The notes under the pieces: model-generated
Told to the model about the DNA's origin: nothing
The model's input: only the letters and a program-made list of their open reading frames with translations
Databases searched by the model: none
Made by a program: the position numbers and the translations under genes
Shown here: one piece after another, positions 18,925 through 27,556 of the stretch
Numbering within the stretch: position 1 is the first letter of the stretch
Layout of the letters: every line of letters begins with the position of its first letter
Source of the DNA: Tamilnaduibacter salinus
GTDB taxonomy: Bacteria; Pseudomonadota; Gammaproteobacteria; Pseudomonadales; Oleiphilaceae
Assembly (NCBI RefSeq): GCF_003096655.1
Contig: NZ_QEKQ01000005.1
Coordinates: 237,582 to 301,581, forward strand
Direction: 5' to 3'
Length of the DNA stretch: 64,000 nucleotides

Positions 18925-20139
18925 CTACACGCTGAATACCTGTGTCTGGTTCCGGTTGTTTCGCTTGGCCTGGTACAGGGCCTCATCGGCCTGGTTAATG
19001 AGGGTGGTGGGCTCCATCCGATGGGAGGGTGTCGCCGCGGCAACGCCGAGCGAGACGGTAACCACCTCGTCGTCCGGCATCGGGATGCCGATGCTCCAGA
19101 CCGACTGCCGGATGCTTTCGGCGACTTTCACGGCGCCTTCGGTGTCGGCATCCGGCAGGACCAGCAGGAACTCCTCGCCGCCGAGACGGGCAGCCAGATC
19201 CCCAGGGCGACCGGCGGCATTGTCGATCACCGCGGCCACTTGTTTCAGGCATTGGTCGCCCTCTCCGTGACCATAGGTGTCGTTGAAGATCTTGAAGTGG
19301 TCAATGTCGATCATGATGAGCGCGACCGGACGCTGGTCTCGCTGGTTGCGTTGCCAGATCAGGTTGATGGATTGCTCGAAGTGCCGCCGGTTGGAGAGGC
19401 CGGTCAGCGGGTCCCGGAACGAGAGTTCGGTCATCTGGGAGGCGTACTCGGCGGTTCTCTCCACGTTCAGCGATAGCGCCGCCGCCTGCAGGAAGTTGCG
19501 CCGATGGCTCATGTCGAGCGTGTAGGCGATCATCATGGCAATCAGGCTGCTGCCAACATAGCTGCGTAACAGCACTTCCCAATTCGGCGTGCCATCGGCC
19601 ACAAGGGTTCCCAGAATGCCGACGAGTCCACCAGACCAGGCGGCCAGCGTGGCGGTCAGGAACGAGAGACCGACCAGTGGGTAGATGATGAAGACCGCGT
19701 ACATGATGGCGGCATGGGTCAGTTGATTGGCGAGCGCCGACTCCGCCAGGCCCGATGCCACTATGGAAATGGCGATAGCGACCGCGCTGCCAATCCCGGC
19801 GTAGACGGGAAACCAATGGTGCCAGCGGGAGACCGTCGTCAGCAGGGCAAGCATCAGAATGATTGCGCCGACCCAGCCATACAGGGAAAGCCACTCCAGG
19901 CGTTCTGCCTCCGGCATCAACTGGTAGATGCCGGCGCTCAGGAACACGTAGATGCCGGCAATGAAGAGCGAGCGCGCCCGGAAGCCCTGGGCGGCCTCGT
20001 TGCGCTGTCGCCAGCGGTAGGCGGCTTTGAGGTGATCCGGAATCCGAACCCAGAAGCGACCGTCTTCCAGGTTCGTGTTGATGGCCGCCAATTGACTGGC
20101 CATGCGGTCCTCTGATCGGGAATGACGCCTCACATCCAT
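18925..20139 (-). CDS. Membrane-bound diguanylate cyclase (GGDEF)
   Basis: This 404-residue protein has a hydrophobic sensor region of about six membrane segments (residues 53-210) and a C-terminal GGDEF domain (about 240-400). The active site reads GGEEF, with DPLTGLSNRR and IDIDHFKIFNDTYGH also present, so it should make cyclic di-GMP. An RxxD inhibitory site (RPGD) lies five residues before GGEEF, indicating product feedback. The signal sensed is unknown. A second start at 20103 (MASQLA) is possible. It is transcribed alone, divergent from the LOG-family gene. Confidence 0.9.
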   Translation of the reverse strand: MDVRRHSRSEDRMASQLAAINTNLEDGRFWVRIPDHLKAAYRWRQRNEAAQGFRARSLFIAGIYVFLSAGIYQLMPEAERLEWLSLYGWVGAIILMLALLTTVSRWHHWFPVYAGIGSAVAIAISIVASGLAESALANQLTHAAIMYAVFIIYPLVGLSFLTATLAAWSGGLVGILGTLVADGTPNWEVLLRSYVGSSLIAMMIAYTLDMSHRRNFLQAAALSLNVERTAEYASQMTELSFRDPLTGLSNRRHFEQSINLIWQRNQRDQRPVALIMIDIDHFKIFNDTYGHGEGDQCLKQVAAVIDNAAGRPGDLAARLGGEEFLLVLPDADTEGAVKVAESIRQSVWSIGIPMPDDEVVTVSLGVAAATPSHRMEPTTLINQADEALYQAKRNNRNQTQVFSV

Positions 20140-20348
20140 GGCTCAACTCTGACGCGATTCACATCGGTTTTACGAGGACTTTAGGACGCTTGTTCCAGGA
20201 ATGCCATCGACCTTACAGATTGTCACCAAGGGGCAACCCAACGTTATTCAGCGATGGGTGAGGGCGCCCGCCCCGGCGCGTCGCATCATCGGCATGTGCG
20301 TGTCAGAATGGCCGGGCAATCTCTCCCCGGTGATTCAGGAGTCTGTGG

Positions 20349-20915
20349 ATGAACATTGCCGTGTTCTGTGGTTCCAGCGAGGGTCATGATGCGGTCTATC
20401 GCCTTGAGGCAGAGCGGCTTGGAAGCTGGCTGGCCGGAGCCGGTGTCCACCTTGTGTTTGGTGGGGGGCGTGTGGGCCTGATGGGCGCGATTGCGGATGC
20501 GGTTCTGGCCGGTGGTGGTGAAGTGACCGGGGTTATCCCGGCATCGCTGGCGGAGAAGGAAATCGCGCACGAGGGGCTGACGGACCTGAAAGTGGTGCCG
20601 GATATGCACACTCGCAAGGCCACCATGGCGCAACTGGCTGATGCGTTCATCGCCATGCCGGGAGGTGCCGGCACGCTGGAGGAACTGTTTGAGGTGTGGA
20701 CATGGGCCCAGCTCGGCTATCACGGTAAGGCCTGTGCGCTGTTCAACGTCAACGGCTATTACGACCCGTTGCTGTCGTTTGTGGAGGGCATGACCGATGC
20801 TGGTTTCCTATGGCCGGATCATCGGGACATGTTGTTGGTGGAGTCTGATCCGGCCAGCTTGGTGGAGCGCATCCGGACGTATCGGGCGCCGGTCGGGAAG
20901 TGGCAGAGCGGGTAG
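20349..20915 (+). CDS. LOG-family protein (TIGR00730 Rossmann fold)
   Basis: This 188-residue protein of the lysine decarboxylase-like/LOG family begins NIAVFCGSS and carries the signature PGGAGTLEE near residue 101 and the MHTRKATM segment before it. Members hydrolyse nucleotide monophosphates of the cytokinin-riboside type or AMP to base and ribose 5-phosphate; the bacterial role is mostly undefined. An AGGAG ribosome site precedes the ATG. It lies 71 bp upstream of the SDR gene on the same strand. Confidence 0.88.
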   Translation: MNIAVFCGSSEGHDAVYRLEAERLGSWLAGAGVHLVFGGGRVGLMGAIADAVLAGGGEVTGVIPASLAEKEIAHEGLTDLKVVPDMHTRKATMAQLADAFIAMPGGAGTLEELFEVWTWAQLGYHGKACALFNVNGYYDPLLSFVEGMTDAGFLWPDHRDMLLVESDPASLVERIRTYRAPVGKWQSG

Positions 20916-20986
20916 TCATCCGGCGATGGTGTTGTCGGTCTGACTGAACCAATACCGGCCCCTGGGCCAGAATGGGAGGAATGAGT

Positions 20987-21649
20987 ATGAGCACTGTTTT
21001 GATTACGGGCGCCAATCGGGGTATCGGCCTTGAGCTGGCGCGGCAGTTTGCCGCCCGTGGAGACGATGTGATTGGTGTGTGTCGTCACTCGTCACCGGAG
21101 CTGGACGCCACGGCCAGTCAGGTTGTCAGTGGCATTGACGTTACCGGGGAAGCGGATGTCCACACCGTCTCGGAATCACTGGAAGGCCGGTCTCTGGATC
21201 TACTGATCAATAATGCCGGCCTCCTTCAGGATGAAAAACTCGGCGAGATCGATTTCGACTCCATCCGCACCCAGATGGAGATCAACGCCTACGCCCCACT
21301 GAGGGTGGTGGAGGCCTTGCTGCCGAACCTGCGTTCCGGCAGCAAGGTGGCGAATATCACCAGCCGGATGGGCTCCATTGCCGATAATGACTCCGGCGGT
21401 CGGTATGGTTATCGGGCATCCAAGGCGGCCCTGAATGCGTTTGGCCGGTCGCTGGCAATGGATCTTGAACCGCGCGGGATTGCCGTGGCTCAGCTCCATC
21501 CCGGCTTCGTTCAGACGCGGATGGTGAACTTTGGCGGCTTTATCTCGCCGGAGGAGGCGGCCAGAGGCTTGGTGGCGCGCATCGATGGCTTGAGTCTGGA
21601 CAATACAGGGTCATTCTGGCATAGCAATGGCGAAGCGTTGCCTTGGTGA
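20987..21649 (+). CDS. Short-chain dehydrogenase/reductase
   Basis: This 220-residue SDR has the NAD(P)-binding TGANRGIGLEL near the N-terminus, NNAGLL in the middle, and a catalytic Ser...Tyr-x3-Lys set (ITSRMGS, then YGYRASKAALN). It resembles CsgA-type or carbonyl-reductase-like SDRs; the substrate is unknown. Of three clustered ATGs I choose 20987, because the GGGAGG ribosome site lies at the right distance from it and too close to the others. It is likely cotranscribed with the LOG-family gene. Confidence 0.87.
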   Translation: MSTVLITGANRGIGLELARQFAARGDDVIGVCRHSSPELDATASQVVSGIDVTGEADVHTVSESLEGRSLDLLINNAGLLQDEKLGEIDFDSIRTQMEINAYAPLRVVEALLPNLRSGSKVANITSRMGSIADNDSGGRYGYRASKAALNAFGRSLAMDLEPRGIAVAQLHPGFVQTRMVNFGGFISPEEAARGLVARIDGLSLDNTGSFWHSNGEALPW

Positions 21650-21750
21650 TATCGCGCAGCGCTCGCTCAATCCTATCCGTGCCTGACAGCCAACCGGTAG
21701 CCGCGGTAGGCCCTGTGGCCAGCGTGAAGGCAGAGGGCGGAATGTCGCCG

Positions 21751-22068
21751 TCAGGCGTTCATGCCGTCGGCTGCCGGGTAGCAGGGGCAGCCTTCCGGTG
21801 GCCTCACGTCGGCCGGATCGACGACTTTCACGGCACCGTCTTCCGTGCCACCTGAGCGCGACCACAGCTTTTCATGAAAGAAGTAGGCAATGGTGTTGAT
21901 CGCCGGCTCGATCATCGCCAGGAGACTGCCGATGATGATGTCCCCGGTCAGCAGGTAGGCCACCGTGAACGCGACGGTGAAGTGCGTGCACGCAAAGGTG
22001 ATCGTTTTCACCAGCGATTGATCGCCTTGGCTGCCGTGGTGGTGAATGAATTGCAGCAGAACGCTCAT
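21751..22068 (-). CDS. DUF2061-type small membrane protein
   Basis: This 105-residue protein has two hydrophobic segments (about residues 20-40 and 42-60). They contain SLVKTITFACTHFTVAF and IGSLLAMIEPAINTIAYFFHEKLW, which fit the DUF2061 family of predicted inner-membrane proteins of unknown function. The C-terminal 40 residues are hydrophilic with two Cys (CPC). ATG 22068 is preferred over an upstream extension that runs into the AT-rich dps promoter region. It is divergent from dps. Confidence 0.72.
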   Translation of the reverse strand: MSVLLQFIHHHGSQGDQSLVKTITFACTHFTVAFTVAYLLTGDIIIGSLLAMIEPAINTIAYFFHEKLWSRSGGTEDGAVKVVDPADVRPPEGCPCYPAADGMNA

Positions 22069-22121
22069 GATCGGTGGACTCCCGGTGTTTTTAATTGCTC
22101 TTTCGAATAGCTTAAAAGCAT

Positions 22122-22149
22122 TTGATAGGCTTGGTATGTGATTTATAAT
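22122..22149 (+). promoter_or_regulatory. dps promoter
   Basis: A -35 TTGATA (22122-22127) and a perfect -10 TATAAT (22144-22149) are 16 bp apart in an AT-rich stretch upstream of dps. An interrupted palindrome GATCT-CTTA-AGATC (22158-22171) lies right at the expected transcription start and could be an operator. The 5' leader would be about 120 bases. Confidence 0.6.
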
Positions 22150-22277
22150 AAGAATCAGATCTCTTAAGATCAATTTCTAAAAACTATGGAGCGCATTGGC
22201 TGGCTGATCTTTAACAGCGGATGTGGCGTACCCATATCCGTTCCATGAGCCGTATGACCCGAAGAAAGGAGTCCATG

Positions 22278-22751
22278 ATGAGTACCAACCTGATCGGTCT
22301 TGATACCGAAAAAACCAAGCAGCTGGCTGACTCACTGAACGAGTTGCTGGCGAACTATCAGATTTTCTACATGAACGTCCGTGGCTATCACTGGAACATC
22401 AAAGGGGACAACTTCTTCGAGCTGCACACGAAGTTCGAGGAACTCTATGATGATCTGTTGCTGAAAATCGACGAAGTGGCAGAGCGAATCCTGACGCTGG
22501 GACATCGTCCGGTGCACGCCTACAGCACCTACATGGAGATCGCATCCATTCAGGAGAAAAAGAACGTGACGGACGGCAAGACGGCTGTCGGACACATCGT
22601 GGAGAGCCTGGCCGAGCTGATCCGCAAGCAGCGGGAGCTTCTGTCGGTGGCAGGCGATGCGGAGGATGAAGGCACCGTCGCCCTGATGAGTGACTACATC
22701 TCGCAGCAGGAGAAAAGTGTCTGGATGTACCGGAGCTATCTGGGCGAGTAA
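22278..22751 (+). CDS. dps: Dps-family ferritin-like DNA-protection protein
   Basis: This 157-residue protein is expected to form a hollow dodecamer that oxidises and stores iron and protects DNA. The ferroxidase-site pattern is present: GYHWNIKGDNFFELHTKFEELYD (His near 36, then His, Glu), with a further acidic Dps signature around EVAERILTLGHRP. Length is typical. The start is ATG 22278, six bases after AAAGGAG; an ATG three bases earlier is too close. A strong terminator follows, so it is a single-gene unit. Confidence 0.92.
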   Translation: MSTNLIGLDTEKTKQLADSLNELLANYQIFYMNVRGYHWNIKGDNFFELHTKFEELYDDLLLKIDEVAERILTLGHRPVHAYSTYMEIASIQEKKNVTDGKTAVGHIVESLAELIRKQRELLSVAGDAEDEGTVALMSDYISQQEKSVWMYRSYLGE

Positions 22752-22776
22752 TGGTCTCTTGAGAGGATCGAGTAAG

Positions 22777-22810
22777 CGACAAGGCCCGGCGGTAACGCCG
22801 GGCCTTGTCG
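22777..22810. terminator. Bidirectional intrinsic terminator
   Basis: Perfect 15 bp stem (22777-22791 with 22796-22810) with a GTAA tetraloop, between the convergent dps and choice-of-anchor-like genes. There is no long T run on either side. Confidence 0.82.
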
Positions 22811-22822
22811 TATGGGGCAGGA

Positions 22823-24739
22823 TTACTGCACGGCGTAGATTGTTGTGGTTCCGCTGACCTCGTTGCCAACGACCAGCAGGGGCTGATCGGACGGGCTCTC
22901 TGACGCCGGGACAAACAGGACACTCTCCGGTCCGAGGTCACCCGCGGCAAATGCCGGTTGGCTGCCATCATCGATGTCGTCCTCGATGTTGGCGTCAAAG
23001 TCGCGGTTGTTGATGTACTGGACATGTTCGGGGGCCGCGGGGTTGGACACGTTATAGACCATGATGCCGCCGACTCGTTCCAGGCCGATAAAGGCGTAGG
23101 TCTGGCCATCGATCTGCGCTGTGGTGACCGCTTCAGGCTCGGGGCCTTTGGCGTCGCTGCGGCTGTCGCCGTCATTCTCATCGTTGTCGTTGTTGAAGTT
23201 CTCACCCAGCTGCTGTGCGGTGATGACTTCAAGCTCATTGCCGCTATCGGCCACCAACTGCCCTTGCGAGCCCCAGATGCTGAAGCTCCGTGCACCGAAG
23301 ACGAGTGGCTCATCCAGTGCCCCGTTGCCATCGGTATCCGCCGTCAGCGTGGTGGCAATGTCGCCAAGCTTCTCGTCGTTGTTGAATGCGCTGTCAGAAA
23401 GGGCCCCTTCCTTTGGCGCATCTTCCATCCCGATTTCCTCGACAAACGCATCGTACTCGCGGGAGTCGCCTTCGTTGGCCGTGATGTAGTAGGTCTGCCC
23501 GTTCTGTGTGAACGCGCTGATGGCATCCGGCATGAACATGCCCTGAAGTGGCCAGCTGGCAATGTTGAGGCCATCGTCATTGTCTGAGGGGTCCAGCTCG
23601 TAACCAGGAATGCTGTGGTCTTTGGTGCCAAGCGCCTGGATGCGGTCAATACGTTGATTTTCCAGATCGATGACCGCCACCGCGTTATTCTCCTGCAGCG
23701 TGGCCCAGGCGGTGGTGCCATCGGGTGACACCGCAATGTATTCCGGCTCGAGGTCCTGAGCGACGGAAGAAGCGCCGTCATGCAGGTAGACAGTGAGACT
23801 GGCTACGCCCGAATCACTCACCTCGGAGTCACCGTCGAAGTCAGTGGTCAGTGTCAGCGTGTTGCCGTTGATGGTGTCGACCTGATAGGGCAGAGGGTCC
23901 CCTTCCGATGAGGCGAGGGTGAACCAGTCGTTGGCGGTTATCGGAGTCGCATCTCCGACCGTAATGGTGGCAGGGTCGGCGTCGGTGAATCCCGCCACTG
24001 TCAGTTCAGTGCGACCAAAATTACCGAAAATCCGCACATCCTCCGGCAACTCGTCTGATCGGCTGCCGCCCTGGTTAAAGTCGGCAAAGCCGAGGCGTTT
24101 AACGGTGGGCGTGTCAGGGTTGTTCAGGTCAACGATTGAGATCGAGCCCTCGGGATCCTCGCTGTAGTCGTCACTGGGTTCGCCTTCGTTCGCAACCACA
24201 GCCTGTTGTCCGTTCGGGGTGAAGGCCACCATGTCTGGCAATACCCCAACGTCCGCCTGGCTCCGAAAACTCAGGTCCGAAGCATTGTAGATCTGGACGC
24301 GTCCCTTGTCGGCTCCGGAGTCGTTCTCAACGGCAACCGCGACGAGCCCATTGGCGACCGCCACACTGTTAACGCCACCGGCATCTGGCCATCGTTCGGA
24401 GGCGTCGATGCGACCGGCCTTTACGGGCGAGGCCGGGTCCTGAAGGTCGAGCACATCCACCTGACCGGCCTGGGAGTTGACAACAAAGAGTCTGGCGGAG
24501 GAAGGGTCAAACGCCACAATTTCTGCAGCACTCTCATCAAACTCGTTTGCCTCGTCGGTGTATCGCCCGATCTGTGCCAGCTGGATCTGATCCGCAGTTA
24601 GATCCTGTCCATCAACACCGTCCTGGCCGGGTTTACCATCACGCCCGGCAGTGCCGTCGTTACCGTCATCGCCACAGGCACTGAGCGTCAGAGCCAGAAT
24701 GAGGGGGGATAAGATCTTGATATTCGCAGAGTTCCGCAT
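22823..24739 (-). CDS. Choice-of-anchor I-like beta-propeller lipoprotein
   Basis: This 638-residue secreted lipoprotein has lipobox LTLSAC (Cys near 22). A short collagen-like Gly-x-y stretch follows (GTAGRDGKPGQDGVDGQ, residues 30-46), then a long region of propeller-like repeats (LARIxxFDP / VAVANGLVAVAVE / GSISIVDLNNP / AVAVIDLENQRI). This layout matches the choice-of-anchor I family, seen in large surface proteins and phytase/alkaline-phosphatase-like proteins, but I see no metal-dependent phosphatase motif. The substrate is unknown. It is transcribed alone toward the dps terminator. Confidence 0.75.
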   Translation of the reverse strand: MRNSANIKILSPLILALTLSACGDDGNDGTAGRDGKPGQDGVDGQDLTADQIQLAQIGRYTDEANEFDESAAEIVAFDPSSARLFVVNSQAGQVDVLDLQDPASPVKAGRIDASERWPDAGGVNSVAVANGLVAVAVENDSGADKGRVQIYNASDLSFRSQADVGVLPDMVAFTPNGQQAVVANEGEPSDDYSEDPEGSISIVDLNNPDTPTVKRLGFADFNQGGSRSDELPEDVRIFGNFGRTELTVAGFTDADPATITVGDATPITANDWFTLASSEGDPLPYQVDTINGNTLTLTTDFDGDSEVSDSGVASLTVYLHDGASSVAQDLEPEYIAVSPDGTTAWATLQENNAVAVIDLENQRIDRIQALGTKDHSIPGYELDPSDNDDGLNIASWPLQGMFMPDAISAFTQNGQTYYITANEGDSREYDAFVEEIGMEDAPKEGALSDSAFNNDEKLGDIATTLTADTDGNGALDEPLVFGARSFSIWGSQGQLVADSGNELEVITAQQLGENFNNDNDENDGDSRSDAKGPEPEAVTTAQIDGQTYAFIGLERVGGIMVYNVSNPAAPEHVQYINNRDFDANIEDDIDDGSQPAFAAGDLGPESVLFVPASESPSDQPLLVVGNEVSGTTTIYAVQ

Positions 24740-24815
24740 GCCGTGCTCTCTCCGTTGAGTGGTGGTTACGCAGAGACGCCACCTTAGAGCACGGTATTTG
24801 CGGTTTCATGACAGC

Positions 24816-24889
24816 CCAGGAGTCTGCGCGGTAGAAAGTCGCACCGCTGCGATCTCGCCTGGCACGATTTCTACCGCGCAGACTCCTAG
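24816..24889. mobile_element. MITE-like element, 74 bp deletion derivative
   Basis: The terminal inverted repeats of 22 bp (24816-24837 and 24868-24889, 21 of 22 matching) have ends reading C(C/T)AGGAGTCTGCGCGG. The 30 bp interior equals the two end-proximal stretches of the 170 bp element at 50981-51150 joined together, so it is an internal deletion of that element. The right tip supplies the TAG stop codon of the flavoprotein gene. There is no coding capacity. Confidence 0.78.
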
Positions 24890-26019
24890 ACAGCCTTCTT
24901 GAGGGTCGGCACATCCTGGTGCAGAAACCATTTTTCAGTCACCACCCGCTTCGTAAACCAGTGCGATCGCATCAGACCACTGGCAACCGTGGTTTTGACC
25001 CAGTCCGGAAGCTGCAGGTTGATGCCCGAGCCTTCCATTGCCCGATGTCCAAACCGTGCTGAGATCTGTTCGCCGTAGGGAGCCAGACTCTCGGCGCTGG
25101 TGTCCCGGGCGTGACTGATGACATCCGCCGCGAGCAGGGCGGATTCAATCGCCGGGCGGATGCCTTCGCCACTCTGGGTGTAGGCCAGTCCTGCGGCATC
25201 ACCGATCAGCAGGACGCCGTCGTCCACCAGCGGGCGCTCGGCGTGGTCGTACAGCAGGTAGGCATGGCCTTTGAAGCGGCCGGGTAGCTCGGCCGGAATC
25301 CGGCCCTGGCGCTTCATCTCGTCAACAAAGGCCTGCAGGTGATCCTTCAGGCGATGGTTGTCCTCGCGGCCCAGGCCGATGTTGAGGTATTGCCCCTTGC
25401 GGAACACCCAGGCATAGCCCTTCAGGTCGCGGCAGAACCACAACTCCGGGCGTTCGCCTTGTGCCTCGCAGCTCTCGGCCTGTTCGGGCGTCATCTCGAA
25501 TTCGACTTCCTTGGCGGCGACCACCGTTTCGTGGCCACCCGGCCCTTCGCCGAGCTGGCTGGCAACGGGGCAGAAGTGACCGCCTGCACCGACCAGCAGC
25601 GGCGTGCGCCATCGGTCGTTGATCAGCCATGAGGCGCCATCCCGCTCGATCTGTTTGACCGGTGTGCCCAGGGCTTTGTCCACATCGGCACGCTCAAGCA
25701 GATAGTGGTCGAATTCGCAGCGCCGGATGCCGTAGCTGACCGGTTGATTGCCATGGTCGTTGTCCACCGGTGCCTGGCCCATCATGCCGATCCGGAACTT
25801 GGTGATGGGCTGGAAGGTGCGGCCCTGGCGATAGTCCTTGGCATCGATGCCAAGACTATCGAGAACGGCCGGCGTGACCCAGCCCGCACAGGTCTTGTCG
25901 CGAGGGAAACTCTGCTTGTCGATCACCAGCACGTTCTGGCCACGCTTCTGCAGCGATCGGGCCAGCGTTGAGCCAGCCGGGCCGCCACCGACGATGATGG
26001 CGTCATAGTATTCAGCCAT
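24886..26019 (-). CDS. FAD-dependent oxidoreductase, geranylgeranyl-reductase-like
   Basis: This 377-residue flavoprotein has the dinucleotide motif IIVGGGPAGSTLARSL at its N-terminus, the DKTCAGWVTPAVL segment, and the second FAD motif GDAAGLAYTQSGEGIRPAIESALLAA. That set is typical of geranylgeranyl-reductase-family proteins acting on lipid or isoprenoid double bonds. It starts 2 bp after the stop of a cyclopropane-fatty-acid synthase homologue, so the two are translationally coupled and probably modify the same membrane lipid. Its stop codon lies in the terminal repeat of a MITE-like element, so the native C-terminus may have been altered. Confidence 0.8.
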   Translation of the reverse strand: MAEYYDAIIVGGGPAGSTLARSLQKRGQNVLVIDKQSFPRDKTCAGWVTPAVLDSLGIDAKDYRQGRTFQPITKFRIGMMGQAPVDNDHGNQPVSYGIRRCEFDHYLLERADVDKALGTPVKQIERDGASWLINDRWRTPLLVGAGGHFCPVASQLGEGPGGHETVVAAKEVEFEMTPEQAESCEAQGERPELWFCRDLKGYAWVFRKGQYLNIGLGREDNHRLKDHLQAFVDEMKRQGRIPAELPGRFKGHAYLLYDHAERPLVDDGVLLIGDAAGLAYTQSGEGIRPAIESALLAADVISHARDTSAESLAPYGEQISARFGHRAMEGSGINLQLPDWVKTTVASGLMRSHWFTKRVVTEKWFLHQDVPTLKKAV

Positions 26020-26021
26020 GA

Positions 26022-27341
26022 TCAGGCGTCCTCCGGAGCGGCTGGTGACTGATAGAGGTGTTTTCGGTTGCGGGGCACCTCGTTATTGGTGCCGTGGGTC
26101 AACACCACCTGGAACAGCTGCAGGGAGCTGGCGCGGAAGGCGGCAATGGAGCCCGCCAGGTACATGCGCCAGGCGCGGACGAAATCGTCATCATAGTAGG
26201 CGCGCACCTGTTCTTCATTGGCCTCATAGCGGGCCAGCCAGTGTTCCAGGGTTTCGGCGTAGTGCAGACGCAGGTTCTCAACATCGAGGACCGAAAATGA
26301 CTGGGTCTCGCACAGCCCCATGAATTCGCCAATGCTGGGCGGGTAGGCGCCCGGGAAGATGCGTTTTTCGATCCATGGGTTCATCGGGCGCGGACAGTTG
26401 CGTCCAATGCTATGGAGCAGCGCCAGGCCGTCTGGCTTGAGTGATCGATGGATGACGTCGGCCATGTCGTCGTAATGGGACGTGCCCACATGTTCGAGCA
26501 TGCCGACTGAGACGAAGGCGTCGTACTGGCCTTCGATATTGCGGTAGTCGTCTTCGATGTAGTCGATCAGGTGATCCAGTGACTGGCGTTTGGCCTCTTC
26601 CCGGGCATAGGCCAGTTGTTCTTTCGAGATGTTGTAGGCGTGGACGCGAACGCCGTAATGCCGCGCCATGTAACGGGCCAGGCCGCCCCAGCCGCAGCCG
26701 GCCTCGACCACAGTCTGCCCGGGCTGGAGTCGCAGTTTACGGCAGACGTGTTCCAGCTTGGCGAGCTGGGCCTGCTCCAGGCTTAGTCCTTCTTCTTCAA
26801 AGTAGGCACAGGTGTATTGCATCTCGGCCGTATCGAGCCAGAGCCGGTAGAAATCATTGCCGAGATCGTAATGGTGATGAATGTTGGAGCGGGCATCATC
26901 AATGCCGGTCGATCGTGGTGTGTGACTGTCCCAGAGTTTGCGGATCCAGGCTGGCCAGTGTTCACGGGCCCCATCGGCCGCCTGATAGAGCATGGTCAGC
27001 AGGTCCGGCAGGTCGCCGTCGACGTCCAGCCGGCCGCTGCTGTAGAGATCCCCGAACGCCATGTTGGGGTTGGAGAGCAACTGGTAAAGCGCCCCCGGAT
27101 CTCGGAGCCGGATCTGGTAGGTGTTGTCCGGATGATCGCCGGTGATGACCTCGCCATCCCAAAGCTCGAGTGTCAGTGGGGGATGACCAATCAGCGACAG
27201 CAGCTTGCGCACCATCCAGCGTTCGATCGCGAATGGCGCGCGATTGCTTTCGTGGGCACCGGAGGGGATGGACAGTCGATTGCCTGTGGTGGCTTCGTCC
27301 CCTTCGGCGTCGTCATGAAAACGCGTGCTGTCATGGGCCAT
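26022..27341 (-). CDS. Cyclopropane-fatty-acyl-phospholipid synthase family methyltransferase
   Basis: This 439-residue SAM-dependent enzyme of the CFA synthase family transfers a one-carbon unit to double bonds of acyl chains in phospholipids. The N-terminal lipid-binding part includes AFGDLYSSGRLDVDGDL. The catalytic domain has HHHYDLGNDFYRLWLD, the SAM motif VVEAGCGWGGLARYMA, and the family's SVGMLEHVG. The C-terminus follows the usual WIEKRIFPGAYPPS and active-site LRLHYAETLEHW. It is followed directly by a flavoprotein gene, a pairing that suggests a further reduction of the product (see findings). I do not assign the symbol cfa because of that context. Confidence 0.85.
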   Translation of the reverse strand: MAHDSTRFHDDAEGDEATTGNRLSIPSGAHESNRAPFAIERWMVRKLLSLIGHPPLTLELWDGEVITGDHPDNTYQIRLRDPGALYQLLSNPNMAFGDLYSSGRLDVDGDLPDLLTMLYQAADGAREHWPAWIRKLWDSHTPRSTGIDDARSNIHHHYDLGNDFYRLWLDTAEMQYTCAYFEEEGLSLEQAQLAKLEHVCRKLRLQPGQTVVEAGCGWGGLARYMARHYGVRVHAYNISKEQLAYAREEAKRQSLDHLIDYIEDDYRNIEGQYDAFVSVGMLEHVGTSHYDDMADVIHRSLKPDGLALLHSIGRNCPRPMNPWIEKRIFPGAYPPSIGEFMGLCETQSFSVLDVENLRLHYAETLEHWLARYEANEEQVRAYYDDDFVRAWRMYLAGSIAAFRASSLQLFQVVLTHGTNNEVPRNRKHLYQSPAAPEDA

Positions 27342-27556
27342 ATCGCTGTGCCTCCTTCATCCCTGCTGCCATCCACTCAGTATAGAAAATAAGCAATGTT
27401 TGTCATCTCTCCAATGACAGCAGGCCAATCACGCTGATAGAAGGGCCTGATTGGCAGGAATGACACCGGGATGGGGCGGGTCGGACACGGCATGGCATCG
27501 AGTCCGGCGGTAGCGTGTGAGTGATGGAATAACAACAAACACTCGCAGGATGGATC

